This document shows positions 43,685-52,811 of a stretch of 64,000 nucleotides of DNA, one piece after another (position 1 is the first letter of the stretch; every line of letters begins with the position of its first letter). A model generated the notes under the pieces. The model had not been told where the DNA came from. It was given only the letters and a program-made list of their open reading frames with translations, and ran no database searches. Origin of the DNA: Notoacmeibacter sp. (GTDB lineage Bacteria > Pseudomonadota > Alphaproteobacteria > Rhizobiales > Rhizobiaceae); NCBI GenBank assembly GCA_019912385.1, contig JAIOIW010000031.1, forward strand, positions 140,994 through 204,993, in the 5' to 3' direction. Position numbers and translations under genes: made by a program.

Positions 43685-45235
43685 ATGAGCGATACGATCC
43701 AGTCCGGGCCGGTCCTTGCCGCTGACGGCACGCCGCTCAAGCGGAGCCTTCAGAGGGCGCTCAGACGCCAGAAAATGCGCGCGTTGCTGCTGATCGCGCC
43801 GCTGTTGGCTTTCATCCTGATAACCTTCATCCTGCCGATCGGCGACATGCTGTTCCGTTCGGTGGAGAACGAGATCGTATCAGAAACGATTCCGGAGACC
43901 GTAGATCGGCTGGCCGATTGGAATCCTGACGTATCCGCCCTTCCTGACGAGAACGTGTTCAATGCCTTTTACGTGGACATGTTTCTGGCCCAGGAAAAAA
44001 AGGAACATACGCGCCTTGGCACTCGGCTGAATTATGAATTGACCGGCGTCTCCTCTCTGTTCCGGAAGACGGGACGTCGCGTCACACGGTTCGATACCGA
44101 TATCTATGCAAAGCAGTTCATCGCTCTCGATCCAGCCTGGAAAGACCCGCAGACATGGTCCGCGCTGTTTGACGTTTCGTCCAATCGCAGGGCGCTTCCT
44201 TTCACGACCCGCAGTTGGGACCGTTGGGGCAACTATCTACGGGGCGAAGGCAAGAACCCCGGCGAAGAGGACATCGAGGACTTTCTGTTCTCCGCCCTTC
44301 ACGAGGATCTGACGCGGCTGGAAAGCACGGATGGCGTCGATCCCTTGATCGCAGCCGCCACCCAGGCTGTTGGCGGGTTCGAGACCGTGAGTGTGAGAGA
44401 CCAGTTCCTCGACATCGACAAGGATTGGGGACGTCAGGATGTCTGGCGGATCATCCAGGTTTATTCTCCGCCCTTCACGACCGGCTATTTTCTCAATTCC
44501 GTCGACCTTCAGCTCGGCGTGGACGGAATAAAGACGCGGTCCGAGGATCAGCGCATCTATATCGTGCTGTTCGGACGCACGATGTTCATGTCGCTCATGA
44601 TCACGTTTTCATGTCTCCTGCTCGGCTATCCGGTGGCGTTCCTGCTCTCCAATTTGCCGCTTAGAACTTCCAACATGCTGATGATTTTGGTTCTGCTGCC
44701 TTTCTGGACGTCGCTTCTGGTACGTACGTCCGCGTGGAAAGTCCTGCTTCAGCAACAAGGCGTCATCAACGACGTGTTGGTGTGGCTCCGCATAGTAGAT
44801 GACGCCAACAGGCTGATACTCATCAACAACCAGACCGGCACGATTATCGCCATGACGCACATTCTCCTGCCGTTCATGATCCTTCCGCTCTACTCGGTGA
44901 TGAAGACGATACCGCCGAGCTATGTCCGGGCCGCCAAGAGCCTCGGTGCTACCGACTGGACGGCGTTTTGGCGGGTCTACTTCCCGCAGTCGGTACCCGG
45001 TATCGGGGCGGGGGCAATTCTCGTCTTCATCCTGTCGATCGGTTACTACATCACACCGGAACTCGTTGGCGGAACCACTGGCGTGTTCATCTCGAACCGG
45101 ATTGCCTATCACATCTCGTCGTCGCTCAACTGGGGTCTGGCTGCGGCACTCGGATCAATCCTGCTGATCCTCGTGCTCGCGCTCTATTGGGTCTATGACA
45201 AGATCGTCGGCATCGACAACGTGAAGCTGGGATAA
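43685..45235 (+). CDS. ABC transporter permease (PotB-like) with large periplasmic insertion
   Basis: A 516-residue inner-membrane permease, much longer than typical PotB proteins (~280-310). A first membrane segment at ~33-53 is followed by ~230 hydrophilic residues (about 55-290) before the remaining five segments. The permease EAA-type loop is visible near 415 (RAAKSLGATDWTAFWRVYFPQSVPG). The hydrophilic block is predicted to lie outside the membrane and has no signature I recognise; it is helical and charged. It pairs with the second permease 4 nt downstream. Confidence 0.85.
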   Translation: MSDTIQSGPVLAADGTPLKRSLQRALRRQKMRALLLIAPLLAFILITFILPIGDMLFRSVENEIVSETIPETVDRLADWNPDVSALPDENVFNAFYVDMFLAQEKKEHTRLGTRLNYELTGVSSLFRKTGRRVTRFDTDIYAKQFIALDPAWKDPQTWSALFDVSSNRRALPFTTRSWDRWGNYLRGEGKNPGEEDIEDFLFSALHEDLTRLESTDGVDPLIAAATQAVGGFETVSVRDQFLDIDKDWGRQDVWRIIQVYSPPFTTGYFLNSVDLQLGVDGIKTRSEDQRIYIVLFGRTMFMSLMITFSCLLLGYPVAFLLSNLPLRTSNMLMILVLLPFWTSLLVRTSAWKVLLQQQGVINDVLVWLRIVDDANRLILINNQTGTIIAMTHILLPFMILPLYSVMKTIPPSYVRAAKSLGATDWTAFWRVYFPQSVPGIGAGAILVFILSIGYYITPELVGGTTGVFISNRIAYHISSSLNWGLAAALGSILLILVLALYWVYDKIVGIDNVKLG

Positions 45236-45239
45236 CGAC

Positions 45240-46094
45240 ATGAGCACTTTGCCACCCTATTTGACGACCGGACAAATCGCCTGGCACTATGGCTTCCGTG
45301 TCATCTGCGCGCTGATCTTCTTCTTTCTGATCGCGCCGATCATCGTCATCATTCCGCTATCGTTCAACGCCGAGAACTTCTTCACATTCACACCGAAGAT
45401 GCTGGCTCTGGATCCGGCCGGCTATTCGCTGAAGCACTATGAGGACTTCTTCACCAACACCAACTGGCAGGCCGCGCTCTACAATTCGGTACGTATTGCA
45501 CCGGTGGCAACCATTCTGTCCGTCAGCTTCGGGACGCTTGCCGCCATCGGGTTGAGCCAAAGCCATGTGCCGTTCCGTTCGACAATCATGGCCATCCTGA
45601 TTTCGCCAATGATCGTCCCGCTGATCATTTCAGCGGCGGGAATGTATTTCTTCTATTCGCGTATCGGCCTTCAGGGCAGCTACTGGGGCGTCGTTCTGGC
45701 GCATGCCGCACTGGGAATACCGTTCGTGATCATCACCGTGACTGCCACCCTTGTCGGTTTCGACCGGTCGCTCGTTCGTGCCGCGGCAAATCTTGGCGCC
45801 AATCCGGTCACGACTTTCTTCAAGGTGCAATTACCTTTGATCATTCCAGGCGTCGTGTCGGGTGCGCTGTTCGCTTTCATCACTTCGTTTGATGAAGTCG
45901 TCGTGGTTCTGTTCGTCGGTTCGGCTGGCCAGAAAACGCTGCCGTGGCAGATGTTCATCGGGCTGCGTGAGCAGATTTCGCCGACCATTCTGGCGGTCGC
46001 AACGATTCTGATCGGGATTTCGATCGTCCTGCTTACCACGTTGGAACTGATGCGTCGCCGGTCGGAGCGCCTGCGCGGCATGACGCCCGGCTGA
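45240..46094 (+). CDS. ABC transporter permease (PotC-like)
   Basis: A 284-residue inner-membrane protein with about six membrane segments, starting near residue 20 (VICALIFFFLIAPIIVIIPL). The conserved permease loop is at ~180 (RAAANLGANPVTTFFKVQLPLIIPGV). It begins 4 nt after the other permease stop. The C-terminus is a short basic tail (RRRSERLRG). It completes the polyamine-type transporter; the ATPase and binding protein are upstream. Confidence 0.9.
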   Translation: MSTLPPYLTTGQIAWHYGFRVICALIFFFLIAPIIVIIPLSFNAENFFTFTPKMLALDPAGYSLKHYEDFFTNTNWQAALYNSVRIAPVATILSVSFGTLAAIGLSQSHVPFRSTIMAILISPMIVPLIISAAGMYFFYSRIGLQGSYWGVVLAHAALGIPFVIITVTATLVGFDRSLVRAAANLGANPVTTFFKVQLPLIIPGVVSGALFAFITSFDEVVVVLFVGSAGQKTLPWQMFIGLREQISPTILAVATILIGISIVLLTTLELMRRRSERLRGMTPG

Positions 46095-46215
46095 TGGAGC
46101 GCGTTTCTGGCGCCGCTGCGGCATCAAGTCCTGGCGGAAGCAGCCGCAGGCTTGTGCTGGGCGTTGAAAGCATAGCCCACCCGGATACGGGCCGGGCGCG
46201 GGCCGGTCGCTGATC

Positions 46216-47349
46216 GTGGCGGGCCCGGACTTTGCGGTCGTTGAATACGAACAGCGGTGCAAGCGCGCCCAGGCGCTGATGGCCGAACAGGGCTTCGATG
46301 CCCTGCTGTTCTGCACGGAGGCGGAAGTCCGCTATTTCAGCGGCTTCAGAACGCTGTTCTGGCACAGTCCGACCCGTCCCTGGTTTTTGGTTCTCAAACG
46401 CACCGGCAAACCTGTCGCGATCATTCCGGAAATCGGTGCGGACCTGATGGCAAAGACCTGGATTGGCGACATCAGGACATGGTCCGCGCCGCGTCGCGAC
46501 GACGACGGTATCGGCCTGCTGGTAGCCGCGCTTGCCGGTTGCCGCAAGATCGGCCTGCCGATGGGCGAGGAAGCAAGCCTGCGCATGCCACTTGCCGATT
46601 TCTTCAGGCTGCGCGAACAGGTCGGGGGCGCGTTTGTCGACTGCACCGGACTGGTGCGCGTGCTGCGCATGACAAAGTCTCCGGCGGAGATCGCGGTCAT
46701 CCGCGCGATCTGCACCGCCGCCGGTGATGCATTCGACCGCGCACCTGCGCTATTTGGGGAGGGGCAGCCGCTGGACGAGGTGTTTCGCGCGTTCAGGATC
46801 GCGCTTCTCGAGGCAGGTGCCGAAGACGTGCCCTATCTGGTCGGCGGCGCCGGGCAGGTCGGCTATGGCGACGTGATCTCGCCTCCCGACGCGACGCCTT
46901 TGAAAAAGGGTGATGTGCTGATGCTGGATACGGGTGCGACGCTCAAAGGGTATTTCTGCGACTTCGACCGCAATTACGCGATTGGCCACGCCCGAGACGA
47001 GGCACGACGCGCCTACGCCACGCTCTGGCAGGCTACGGAGGCTGGCCTCAAGACGGCTCGCCATGGCGCGACGGCTGCCAATGTGTTTCGCGCGATGCAC
47101 GAGGCCACTGGCGGCGGCCGGTCCGATATCGGGCGTTTCGGCCATGGCCTGGGCATGCAGTTGACGGAGTGGCCGTCACTCATGGCAAATGACGACACGG
47201 TGCTGGAGGAGGGAATGGTCATCACGCTCGAGCCAAGCCTGGTGATCGGTGAAGGGAGGATGATGGTGCATGAGGAAAACGTCCTCATCACCCGGGACAT
47301 GCCGGAACTCCTGACCCGGCGCGCGCCACCCGAACTGCCGGTTATCTAG
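46216..47349 (+). CDS. M24 family metallopeptidase (Xaa-Pro dipeptidase-like)
   Basis: A 377-residue pita-bread-fold protein. Unlike the creatinase upstream, all five metal ligands are present: D238 (MLDTG), D249 (CDFDR), H310 (GRFGHGLGM), E339 (TLEPS) and E353 (HEENV). An N-terminal creatinase-type domain occupies ~1-150. The GTG start at 46216 is the only reasonable one but has no clear ribosome site. It could be a proline dipeptidase or one of the specialised hydrolases (for example of ectoine type). It follows the ABC operon by 121 bp and precedes the racemase-like gene by 9 bp. Confidence 0.8.
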   Translation: MAGPDFAVVEYEQRCKRAQALMAEQGFDALLFCTEAEVRYFSGFRTLFWHSPTRPWFLVLKRTGKPVAIIPEIGADLMAKTWIGDIRTWSAPRRDDDGIGLLVAALAGCRKIGLPMGEEASLRMPLADFFRLREQVGGAFVDCTGLVRVLRMTKSPAEIAVIRAICTAAGDAFDRAPALFGEGQPLDEVFRAFRIALLEAGAEDVPYLVGGAGQVGYGDVISPPDATPLKKGDVLMLDTGATLKGYFCDFDRNYAIGHARDEARRAYATLWQATEAGLKTARHGATAANVFRAMHEATGGGRSDIGRFGHGLGMQLTEWPSLMANDDTVLEEGMVITLEPSLVIGEGRMMVHEENVLITRDMPELLTRRAPPELPVI

Positions 47350-47358
47350 AGGCGCATC

Positions 47359-48120
47359 ATGACAATGCCCTACGAGACCGACTGCGGTTCAGGAGCCTTG
47401 GCCCGGCTTGGCCTGATCCTTCTCCAGGTCGATGAGACTCTCGAAAACGAAGCCCGGCAGGTGCTCGGACCCGGGATTGCCTGCTACCATTCGCGCGTGG
47501 CGAGCCGCAGCGAAGTGACGCCCGAAGCGCTCGCCGAGATGGAGGCAGACCTGCCGCGCGCCAGCGCCTTGCTGCCTGGCGCGACAAAACTGGACGCGAT
47601 CGGCTACGCCTGCACCTCCGGCGCGACCGTGATCGGCGCGGAGGTCGTGGCCGCGATCGTCAGGAAGGCCCACCCGCAAAGCGCGGTCACAGACCCGGTG
47701 ACGGCGGCTGTCGCCGCGTTGCGGGCGCTCGGAGCGGTGCGGATCGGGTTCCTGACGCCCTATGTGCCGGCGGTATCGTCAGCGATCAGGATTCTGCTGG
47801 AGCGATCCGGCTTCGAAATCACAGGCTTTGCCTCCTATGAGCAAAAGGAAGAAATGACCGTTGCGCGGATCCGGGAAACATCGACGCTTTCCGCCATCCT
47901 GGAACTCGGGGAAACGGATTGCGATGCGGTATTTGCCTCATGCACCAATCTGCGCACGTTCTCCATCATCGATGATGCCGAAACCGCGCTCGGCAAGCCG
48001 GTCATCTCGAGTAACCAGGCACTGCTGTGGCACATGCTGCGCCTGTCCGGCGTGAACGCGGATTCGGAAGAGGGCCGGCGGGGGCCCGGCGCATTGTTCA
48101 ATGCTGCAATGGCGCCGTGA
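47359..48120 (+). CDS. Asp/Glu racemase-fold protein (maleate isomerase / arylmalonate decarboxylase-like)
   Basis: A 253-residue cytoplasmic protein of the Asp/Glu racemase superfamily. The two conserved cysteines are visible: C85 (GYACTSGAT) and C195 (FASCTNLRT). Both present suggests racemase or isomerase chemistry such as maleate cis-trans isomerase; arylmalonate decarboxylase keeps only one. The start ATG lies 10 nt after the M24 stop, so the two genes are likely cotranscribed. The pairing of an M24 hydrolase and this family also occurs in ectoine utilisation clusters, but the other ectoine genes are not here. Confidence 0.75.
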   Translation: MTMPYETDCGSGALARLGLILLQVDETLENEARQVLGPGIACYHSRVASRSEVTPEALAEMEADLPRASALLPGATKLDAIGYACTSGATVIGAEVVAAIVRKAHPQSAVTDPVTAAVAALRALGAVRIGFLTPYVPAVSSAIRILLERSGFEITGFASYEQKEEMTVARIRETSTLSAILELGETDCDAVFASCTNLRTFSIIDDAETALGKPVISSNQALLWHMLRLSGVNADSEEGRRGPGALFNAAMAP

Positions 48121-48180
48121 CAAGGGTGCGCCATGGCGATAGCTTCAACGCCTTGTCTGAATTCAGCTAACGAGCGCTTC

Positions 48181-48849
48181 ATGACCAAGATCGAACTGAC
48201 AGCAGGCGACGGCCATGTGCTCGGAGCCTATCGTGCCGACCCGGCGGGAAAGCCGAAGGGCGGCATCGTGGTCATCCAGGAGATCTTCGGCGTCAACTCG
48301 CACATCCGTTCGATCTGCGATCGGCTGGCCACGCTGGGATACGTGGCTATCGCGCCGGCCATTTTCGATCGTACCGAGCGCGATTTCCAGTCGGGCTACA
48401 CGCCCGAGGATGTCGAGAGTGCGCGCGGCTTCCTCGCCAATCCGGATTTCGACGCCTTTCTTCGCGACACCGAGGCTGCGCGGAACGCTGTCGCCGACGC
48501 CGGCAAGACGGTCATTGTCGGCTTCTGCCTGGGCGGATCCATCGCGTTTCTTGCGGCAACCCGGCTCGATGGATTTTCTGCAGCCGTCGGGTTCTATGGC
48601 GGGCGCATCAACGCCCATGCCGACGAAAAGCCGAAATGTCCGGTCCAGTTGCACTACGGATCCGAGGATCAGGGCATTCCCATGAGCAATGTCGAGAGCG
48701 TGAGAGCACGGCGGCCCGATTGCGATATCCATGTTTACGAGGGCGCGGGCCACGGCTTCAACTGCGATGAACGCGCAAGCTATCACCCCGAGGCGGCCAA
48801 GCTGGCATGGGCGCGGACCATCGCATTTCTGGAAGATCACATCGGCTGA
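48181..48849 (+). CDS. Dienelactone hydrolase family protein
   Basis: A 222-residue alpha/beta hydrolase with the family triad at C116 (VGFCLGGS), D163 (SEDQGIP) and H191 (GAGHGFN), and E34 (QEIFG) in the usual place. The ATG at 48181 begins MTKIELTAGDG; an ORF extension upstream looks non-coding and the ribosome site is weak. It is codirectional with the racemase-like gene 60 bp upstream. True carboxymethylenebutenolidase function is not implied by context; many paralogues have unknown substrates. Confidence 0.85.
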   Translation: MTKIELTAGDGHVLGAYRADPAGKPKGGIVVIQEIFGVNSHIRSICDRLATLGYVAIAPAIFDRTERDFQSGYTPEDVESARGFLANPDFDAFLRDTEAARNAVADAGKTVIVGFCLGGSIAFLAATRLDGFSAAVGFYGGRINAHADEKPKCPVQLHYGSEDQGIPMSNVESVRARRPDCDIHVYEGAGHGFNCDERASYHPEAAKLAWARTIAFLEDHIG

Positions 48850-48859
48850 TAGCGTACGC

Positions 48860-49699
48860 TCAGCGCAACAGTAGGATCGGACATTCCGCTGCCGAGGCGT
48901 ATCGCACGGCATCCGTGCTCCTGGTCATCAGGCCTGCCCGCGCGACGACCAGCCCGGGCCGGTAGTGCCTGGCCAGCCGGGCGAGCCCGGACGGCGCGAT
49001 CAGGCCTGCATGGACAAATTCACAGCCGCGGCCGTCGCCGAGTGCCTGTTTGACTTCGGCGACCATCCGCCGCGATTCCACATCCGCAGCATCGCTGAGG
49101 GCGACGACAAGACGCTCGCCGGACTCCCCGGCAATGCGCCCGGCAGTATCAGTGAGTCCGGCGATGTCCGACCGCGGATCGGCAAGCAGCAGGATCGGTC
49201 CGTGTGTGCGGCGGGCATCACGGCCGGCCAGTAGAATGCCGGCGATACCCGACATCTCGTCGAATATCCTTGCAAGGTCGGCAGGTGTTGCGGGGAAAAC
49301 CGGATCGCCCAGCGCGAGTATGCCTGTCTGACTTCGGAGTTCGACAGGCAAGCCGCCGGCGGTGCGGCCCGCGACGTCGAAGCGGAAGGGAAGCCGCGCC
49401 GCCTGCGCCAGCCGGTCGAGGCGGCGGCGCATCGTTTCCGCCGCGGTTTCCATCTCCCTGTACACGGCTTCCGTCGAAAGGGCGCGCGAGCGGCGCCCGG
49501 AAAAGGAGATTTCGCGGGCAAACGGCAGGCCGGCCAGCGCAAGCAGGTTTTCATCCCGCAGGAACAATCCGTGCAATTCGCCGTCGAAAGTGCGCGCAAC
49601 GCGAACCGCGATCTCCAGGACGACCGAGCTTGCTTCGCCGCTTTCCATGCGGAGGATGACGCGGCCGCGTATATCGCTCTTTGCGCCCCACCCGGTCAT
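48860..49699 (-). CDS. Hypothetical protein, USP-like fold, coupled to the Lon-like protease
   Basis: A 279-residue protein without signal or membrane segments. The N-terminal part (VVLEIAVRVARTFDGELHGLFLRDENLLAL) and C-terminal part (RPGLVVARAGL and AECPILLLR) resemble universal-stress-protein strands, but confident family assignment is not possible. The ATG at 49699 overlaps the Lon-like stop as ATGA, so the two are translationally coupled. A longer reading upstream overlaps the protease and is not expected. It may be a partner or substrate adaptor of the protease, which is inference. Confidence 0.6.
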   Translation of the reverse strand: MTGWGAKSDIRGRVILRMESGEASSVVLEIAVRVARTFDGELHGLFLRDENLLALAGLPFAREISFSGRRSRALSTEAVYREMETAAETMRRRLDRLAQAARLPFRFDVAGRTAGGLPVELRSQTGILALGDPVFPATPADLARIFDEMSGIAGILLAGRDARRTHGPILLLADPRSDIAGLTDTAGRIAGESGERLVVALSDAADVESRRMVAEVKQALGDGRGCEFVHAGLIAPSGLARLARHYRPGLVVARAGLMTRSTDAVRYASAAECPILLLR

Positions 49700-52152
49700 G
49701 GCTTGCCGTTGCCTTGCTTGTTGTTGTCTTCGGTCTTTCCGAACTCGCGCCTCGTCTCGGCGTAACCGATCAGGCAATCCTCGACCTTGCGATTGATCGT
49801 TCCGTCGGGAAACGCATTGTCGGGTCCGCGTTCGCCGGCCGGAAGCCCGGTCAGGATCTCGATACCCTGGTCGATGGTTTCCACAGCATAGACGTGGAAT
49901 TTTTGCTGCCTGACGGCTTCGACCACGTCTTCGCGCAGCATCAGGTGTACCAGGTTGGCCTTCGGAATGATGACCCCCTGGTCGCCGGTGAAGCCGCGCT
50001 TGTTGCAGACGTCGAAGAAGCCTTCGATCTTCTCGTTGACGCCGCCGATCGCCTGGACCACGCCGTGCTGGTTCACCGAGCCTGTCACCGCGATCGACTG
50101 TCGGATGGGCACACCTGACAGCGCGGACAGCAACGCGTAGAGTTCCGCGGATGATGCGCTGTCGCCATCCACGCCGCCATAGGATTGCTCGAACACCAGG
50201 CTGGCGGAGAGCGACAGCGGATATTTCAGTGCATAGCGGCCTTCCAGGAAGCCACGCAGTATCATGACGCCCTTGGAATGAAACGGTCCGCCCAGCTCAA
50301 CCTCGCGCTCGATGTCCACGACCTTGCCCGTGCCCATGCGCGTGCGCGCAGTGATGCGGCTTGGTTGCCCGAAAGCGAACTGGCCGAGTTGCAGCACAGA
50401 CAGCCCGTTGATCTGGCCAACAGCCATCCCCTGGGTATCGATCAGGCGGATTTCGCGGGCAATCGATTCCTGCGCCTTCTGACGCAGCCGGTCCTGCCGG
50501 TGGATGCGCTCGCGAAGCGCGCGGTCGACATCGTCCGCGGCGATCGTGTCTCTCCCGGCTTCGCCGGCCCAGAAATCGGCCTCGCTGATGAGGTCGGACA
50601 ATTCCTCCACCTGCAGCGTCAGGCGCTCGGAATCGCCGGCAATGCGCGAACCTTCGTCGATCAGGCGGGCGACCGCGCCCGCGTCGATCGGCCTGAGCTC
50701 GCGGGCATGGGCGATCGAGGCGATCAGCCGCGCATACAGAACGCCATTGCCATCGGAGCGTTCGAACTCGTCGTCGAAGTCGGCTGCAACCTTGAACAGG
50801 TCGGGGAATTCCGGATCAAGCGCGCACAGCAGGTAGTAGAGCTGGCGGTCGCCGAACAGCACGCAGCGTACGCCAAGCGGGATGCGGTCGGGCTCGAGCG
50901 ATACGGTCGATACCAGGCTGAGTTGCTCGGCGGGGGATTCGATCGTGATCTGGCCATTCTTCAGGGCTCTTTTCAACGCCTCCCATGAAAAAGGCTGCAG
51001 CAGAACCTTTCGCGCGTCGAGCAGAAGATAACCGCCATTGGCGCGATGGAGCGCGCCGGGCTTGATCAGGAGGAAGTCGGTCACAAGCGCGCCCATCTGC
51101 GACAGGTGCTCGATGCGGCCTACGAGATTGCCGAGCGTCGGATTGGCCTCCTCGACGATCGGCGCGCCATCCTCCTCCTCGCGCGATATGATCGTGTTGA
51201 CCATGTAGCGGCGGAAGCGGGCATCGTGCGCCGTGTCGATGTCACGCCGGGAATCGGGGCCGTCCTGGCCTTCGCCGAGAAACAGTTCGGCATTGGCGAT
51301 CAGGTCCCTCCTCACCTTGGCGAGATGCTCATTCACCGCGGTTATGTCCGCAAAGGCGGCCTCCAGACTGTCCAGGGCGCTCTCGACGGCGATTGTGGCC
51401 AGTTCGTCGTTCAGGGCGTGGATCTTCAAGCGGCGCTCTTTTTCAAGGTGCGGGATGCGCTTGAGGATTTCCTCCAGCTGTTTTTGAAGGTCGGCGATGC
51501 GCTCCTCGATCGCCTTGCGTTCGTTTTCCGGCAGCGCATGGAACTCTTCTGGCGGAATCACCTTGCCGTTGCGCGCGGGCGCCATGGCGAACCCCACGGG
51601 CGTTCGCAGGATGGCGATGTTGCTGGCCTCGGATTCCTTGTTGAGCTGTGAAAACGCGCTTTCCTGGGAACCCTGGATTTCGTCGTCGATTGCCTGCCGC
51701 CGGCTCTGATAGCCCTCGCTCTCGAATACGGCGGGCAGGGCGGAGCGCAGTTCGTCGACCGCCTCGATCAGCGCCTGCGAAAAGGCCTTGGCGCGGCCGC
51801 TCGGCAGTGAAATGGCGATCGGTTTGTGCGGGGTGTCGAAATTGTTGACGAAGACCCAATCCAGCGGTGGCGGCTCGCCGGCGGCGCGTTCTTCAAGGAA
51901 CTGTCGAACTGCCGTAGCCTTGCCGACTCCTGACGGGCCGAGTGCGAAGATATGGAACGAAGGCTGTGCGATGGAGGTGCCGAAGCGAATTGCCGACAGC
52001 GCGCGATCCTGCCCGATCAATCCGGAGACGGGTTCCAGTTCGGCGGTCGTCGCGAACGTGAATGCCGCCGGATCGGTACGCCGCCGAAGCCGCTCCAACG
52101 GGACCTTGCGTCCTTTGGCTTCATCGTTGCTGGTTCTCTTCAGTTCGGCCAT
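49696..52152 (-). CDS. Lon-like AAA+ protease (LonB/AAA_32 type)
   Basis: An 818-residue ATP-dependent protease. Walker A is GPSGVGKAT near residue 54. A charged helical insertion follows (~170-300) and a C-terminal S16 Lon protease domain carries the Ser-Lys dyad at S665 (DGDSASS) and K708 (VNEKIEG). It lacks the N-terminal substrate-binding domain of LonA; there is no clear membrane anchor as in archaeal LonB. The start ATG (MAELKRTSND) has no strong ribosome site. It is coupled to the downstream USP-like gene. It may be cotranscribed with nothing upstream, since soxG ends 62 bp away. Confidence 0.85.
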   Translation of the reverse strand: MAELKRTSNDEAKGRKVPLERLRRRTDPAAFTFATTAELEPVSGLIGQDRALSAIRFGTSIAQPSFHIFALGPSGVGKATAVRQFLEERAAGEPPPLDWVFVNNFDTPHKPIAISLPSGRAKAFSQALIEAVDELRSALPAVFESEGYQSRRQAIDDEIQGSQESAFSQLNKESEASNIAILRTPVGFAMAPARNGKVIPPEEFHALPENERKAIEERIADLQKQLEEILKRIPHLEKERRLKIHALNDELATIAVESALDSLEAAFADITAVNEHLAKVRRDLIANAELFLGEGQDGPDSRRDIDTAHDARFRRYMVNTIISREEEDGAPIVEEANPTLGNLVGRIEHLSQMGALVTDFLLIKPGALHRANGGYLLLDARKVLLQPFSWEALKRALKNGQITIESPAEQLSLVSTVSLEPDRIPLGVRCVLFGDRQLYYLLCALDPEFPDLFKVAADFDDEFERSDGNGVLYARLIASIAHARELRPIDAGAVARLIDEGSRIAGDSERLTLQVEELSDLISEADFWAGEAGRDTIAADDVDRALRERIHRQDRLRQKAQESIAREIRLIDTQGMAVGQINGLSVLQLGQFAFGQPSRITARTRMGTGKVVDIEREVELGGPFHSKGVMILRGFLEGRYALKYPLSLSASLVFEQSYGGVDGDSASSAELYALLSALSGVPIRQSIAVTGSVNQHGVVQAIGGVNEKIEGFFDVCNKRGFTGDQGVIIPKANLVHLMLREDVVEAVRQQKFHVYAVETIDQGIEILTGLPAGERGPDNAFPDGTINRKVEDCLIGYAETRREFGKTEDNNKQGNGKP

Positions 52153-52214
52153 CAGACAAACCGCTTTTCCGCTCGAGACGAAGATACGGCAACAACCTCG
52201 ACCAGCATGACGGA

Positions 52215-52811
52215 TCAAGTCAACAACTGAAACGTCCCGCTCTGCCGGATATTGAGGATCGAGGTTTCGAGCGCATGAAGGAAAGAGGAAGCCGATGAGC
52301 GCGGTGACAACAGTTGGCAGGATTCGGCGCCATCGCGCCAGATGATGACGTTGAGATGCTCCATCAGCGTGCGCGCGACCGCGCCCTCGGCGAACACTTC
52401 GGGATGCAGATCGAGCCGGCATATCCGCTCCAGCGCCTTCCGGCAGCGCGGACCGGCGATACGGGCCATGACCCAGCCGTCCGACTGGTCGGTGACGCAA
52501 GTCGCGTCGCCGAGTTTCCCGGACACGGAACGTTCCGGCCAGTCATCGGTGCGGTCGAACATGAGGAATATCTGGTCGCGCTGCAGGCCGATCAGCAACG
52601 TCGCGCCATCGCGAGAAAGGGTCGTCGCGCCGGGAGCAGGGAGGGAAACGCCGTACGCTGCTTGCAGAGACTTTGCGAACCTGGCTTCGCCACCATTCGG
52701 GATCGCGGCGGAAACCAGCGCCTTGCCTGTCACGCCCGAGAGCGTGACGCCCTGCGTTTCAAGACGAATGCCGTCGAAAGGTTCGCGAGCGGTCAGGGTG
52801 ATGTCAGCCAC
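52215..52811 (-). CDS. soxG: Sarcosine oxidase gamma subunit
   Basis: A 198-residue SoxG-type protein, the smallest catalytic-complex helper of heterotetrameric sarcosine oxidase. It uses a GTG start at 52811 that overlaps the soxA stop, with AAGGAG 9 nt upstream; a longer ORF upstream overlaps soxA and is not real. Sequence blocks include RTDDWPERSVSG and AGPRCRKALERICRLDLHP, as in SoxG. It is last in the soxBDAG operon. Confidence 0.88.
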   Translation of the reverse strand: MADITLTAREPFDGIRLETQGVTLSGVTGKALVSAAIPNGGEARFAKSLQAAYGVSLPAPGATTLSRDGATLLIGLQRDQIFLMFDRTDDWPERSVSGKLGDATCVTDQSDGWVMARIAGPRCRKALERICRLDLHPEVFAEGAVARTLMEHLNVIIWRDGAESCQLLSPRSSASSFLHALETSILNIRQSGTFQLLT

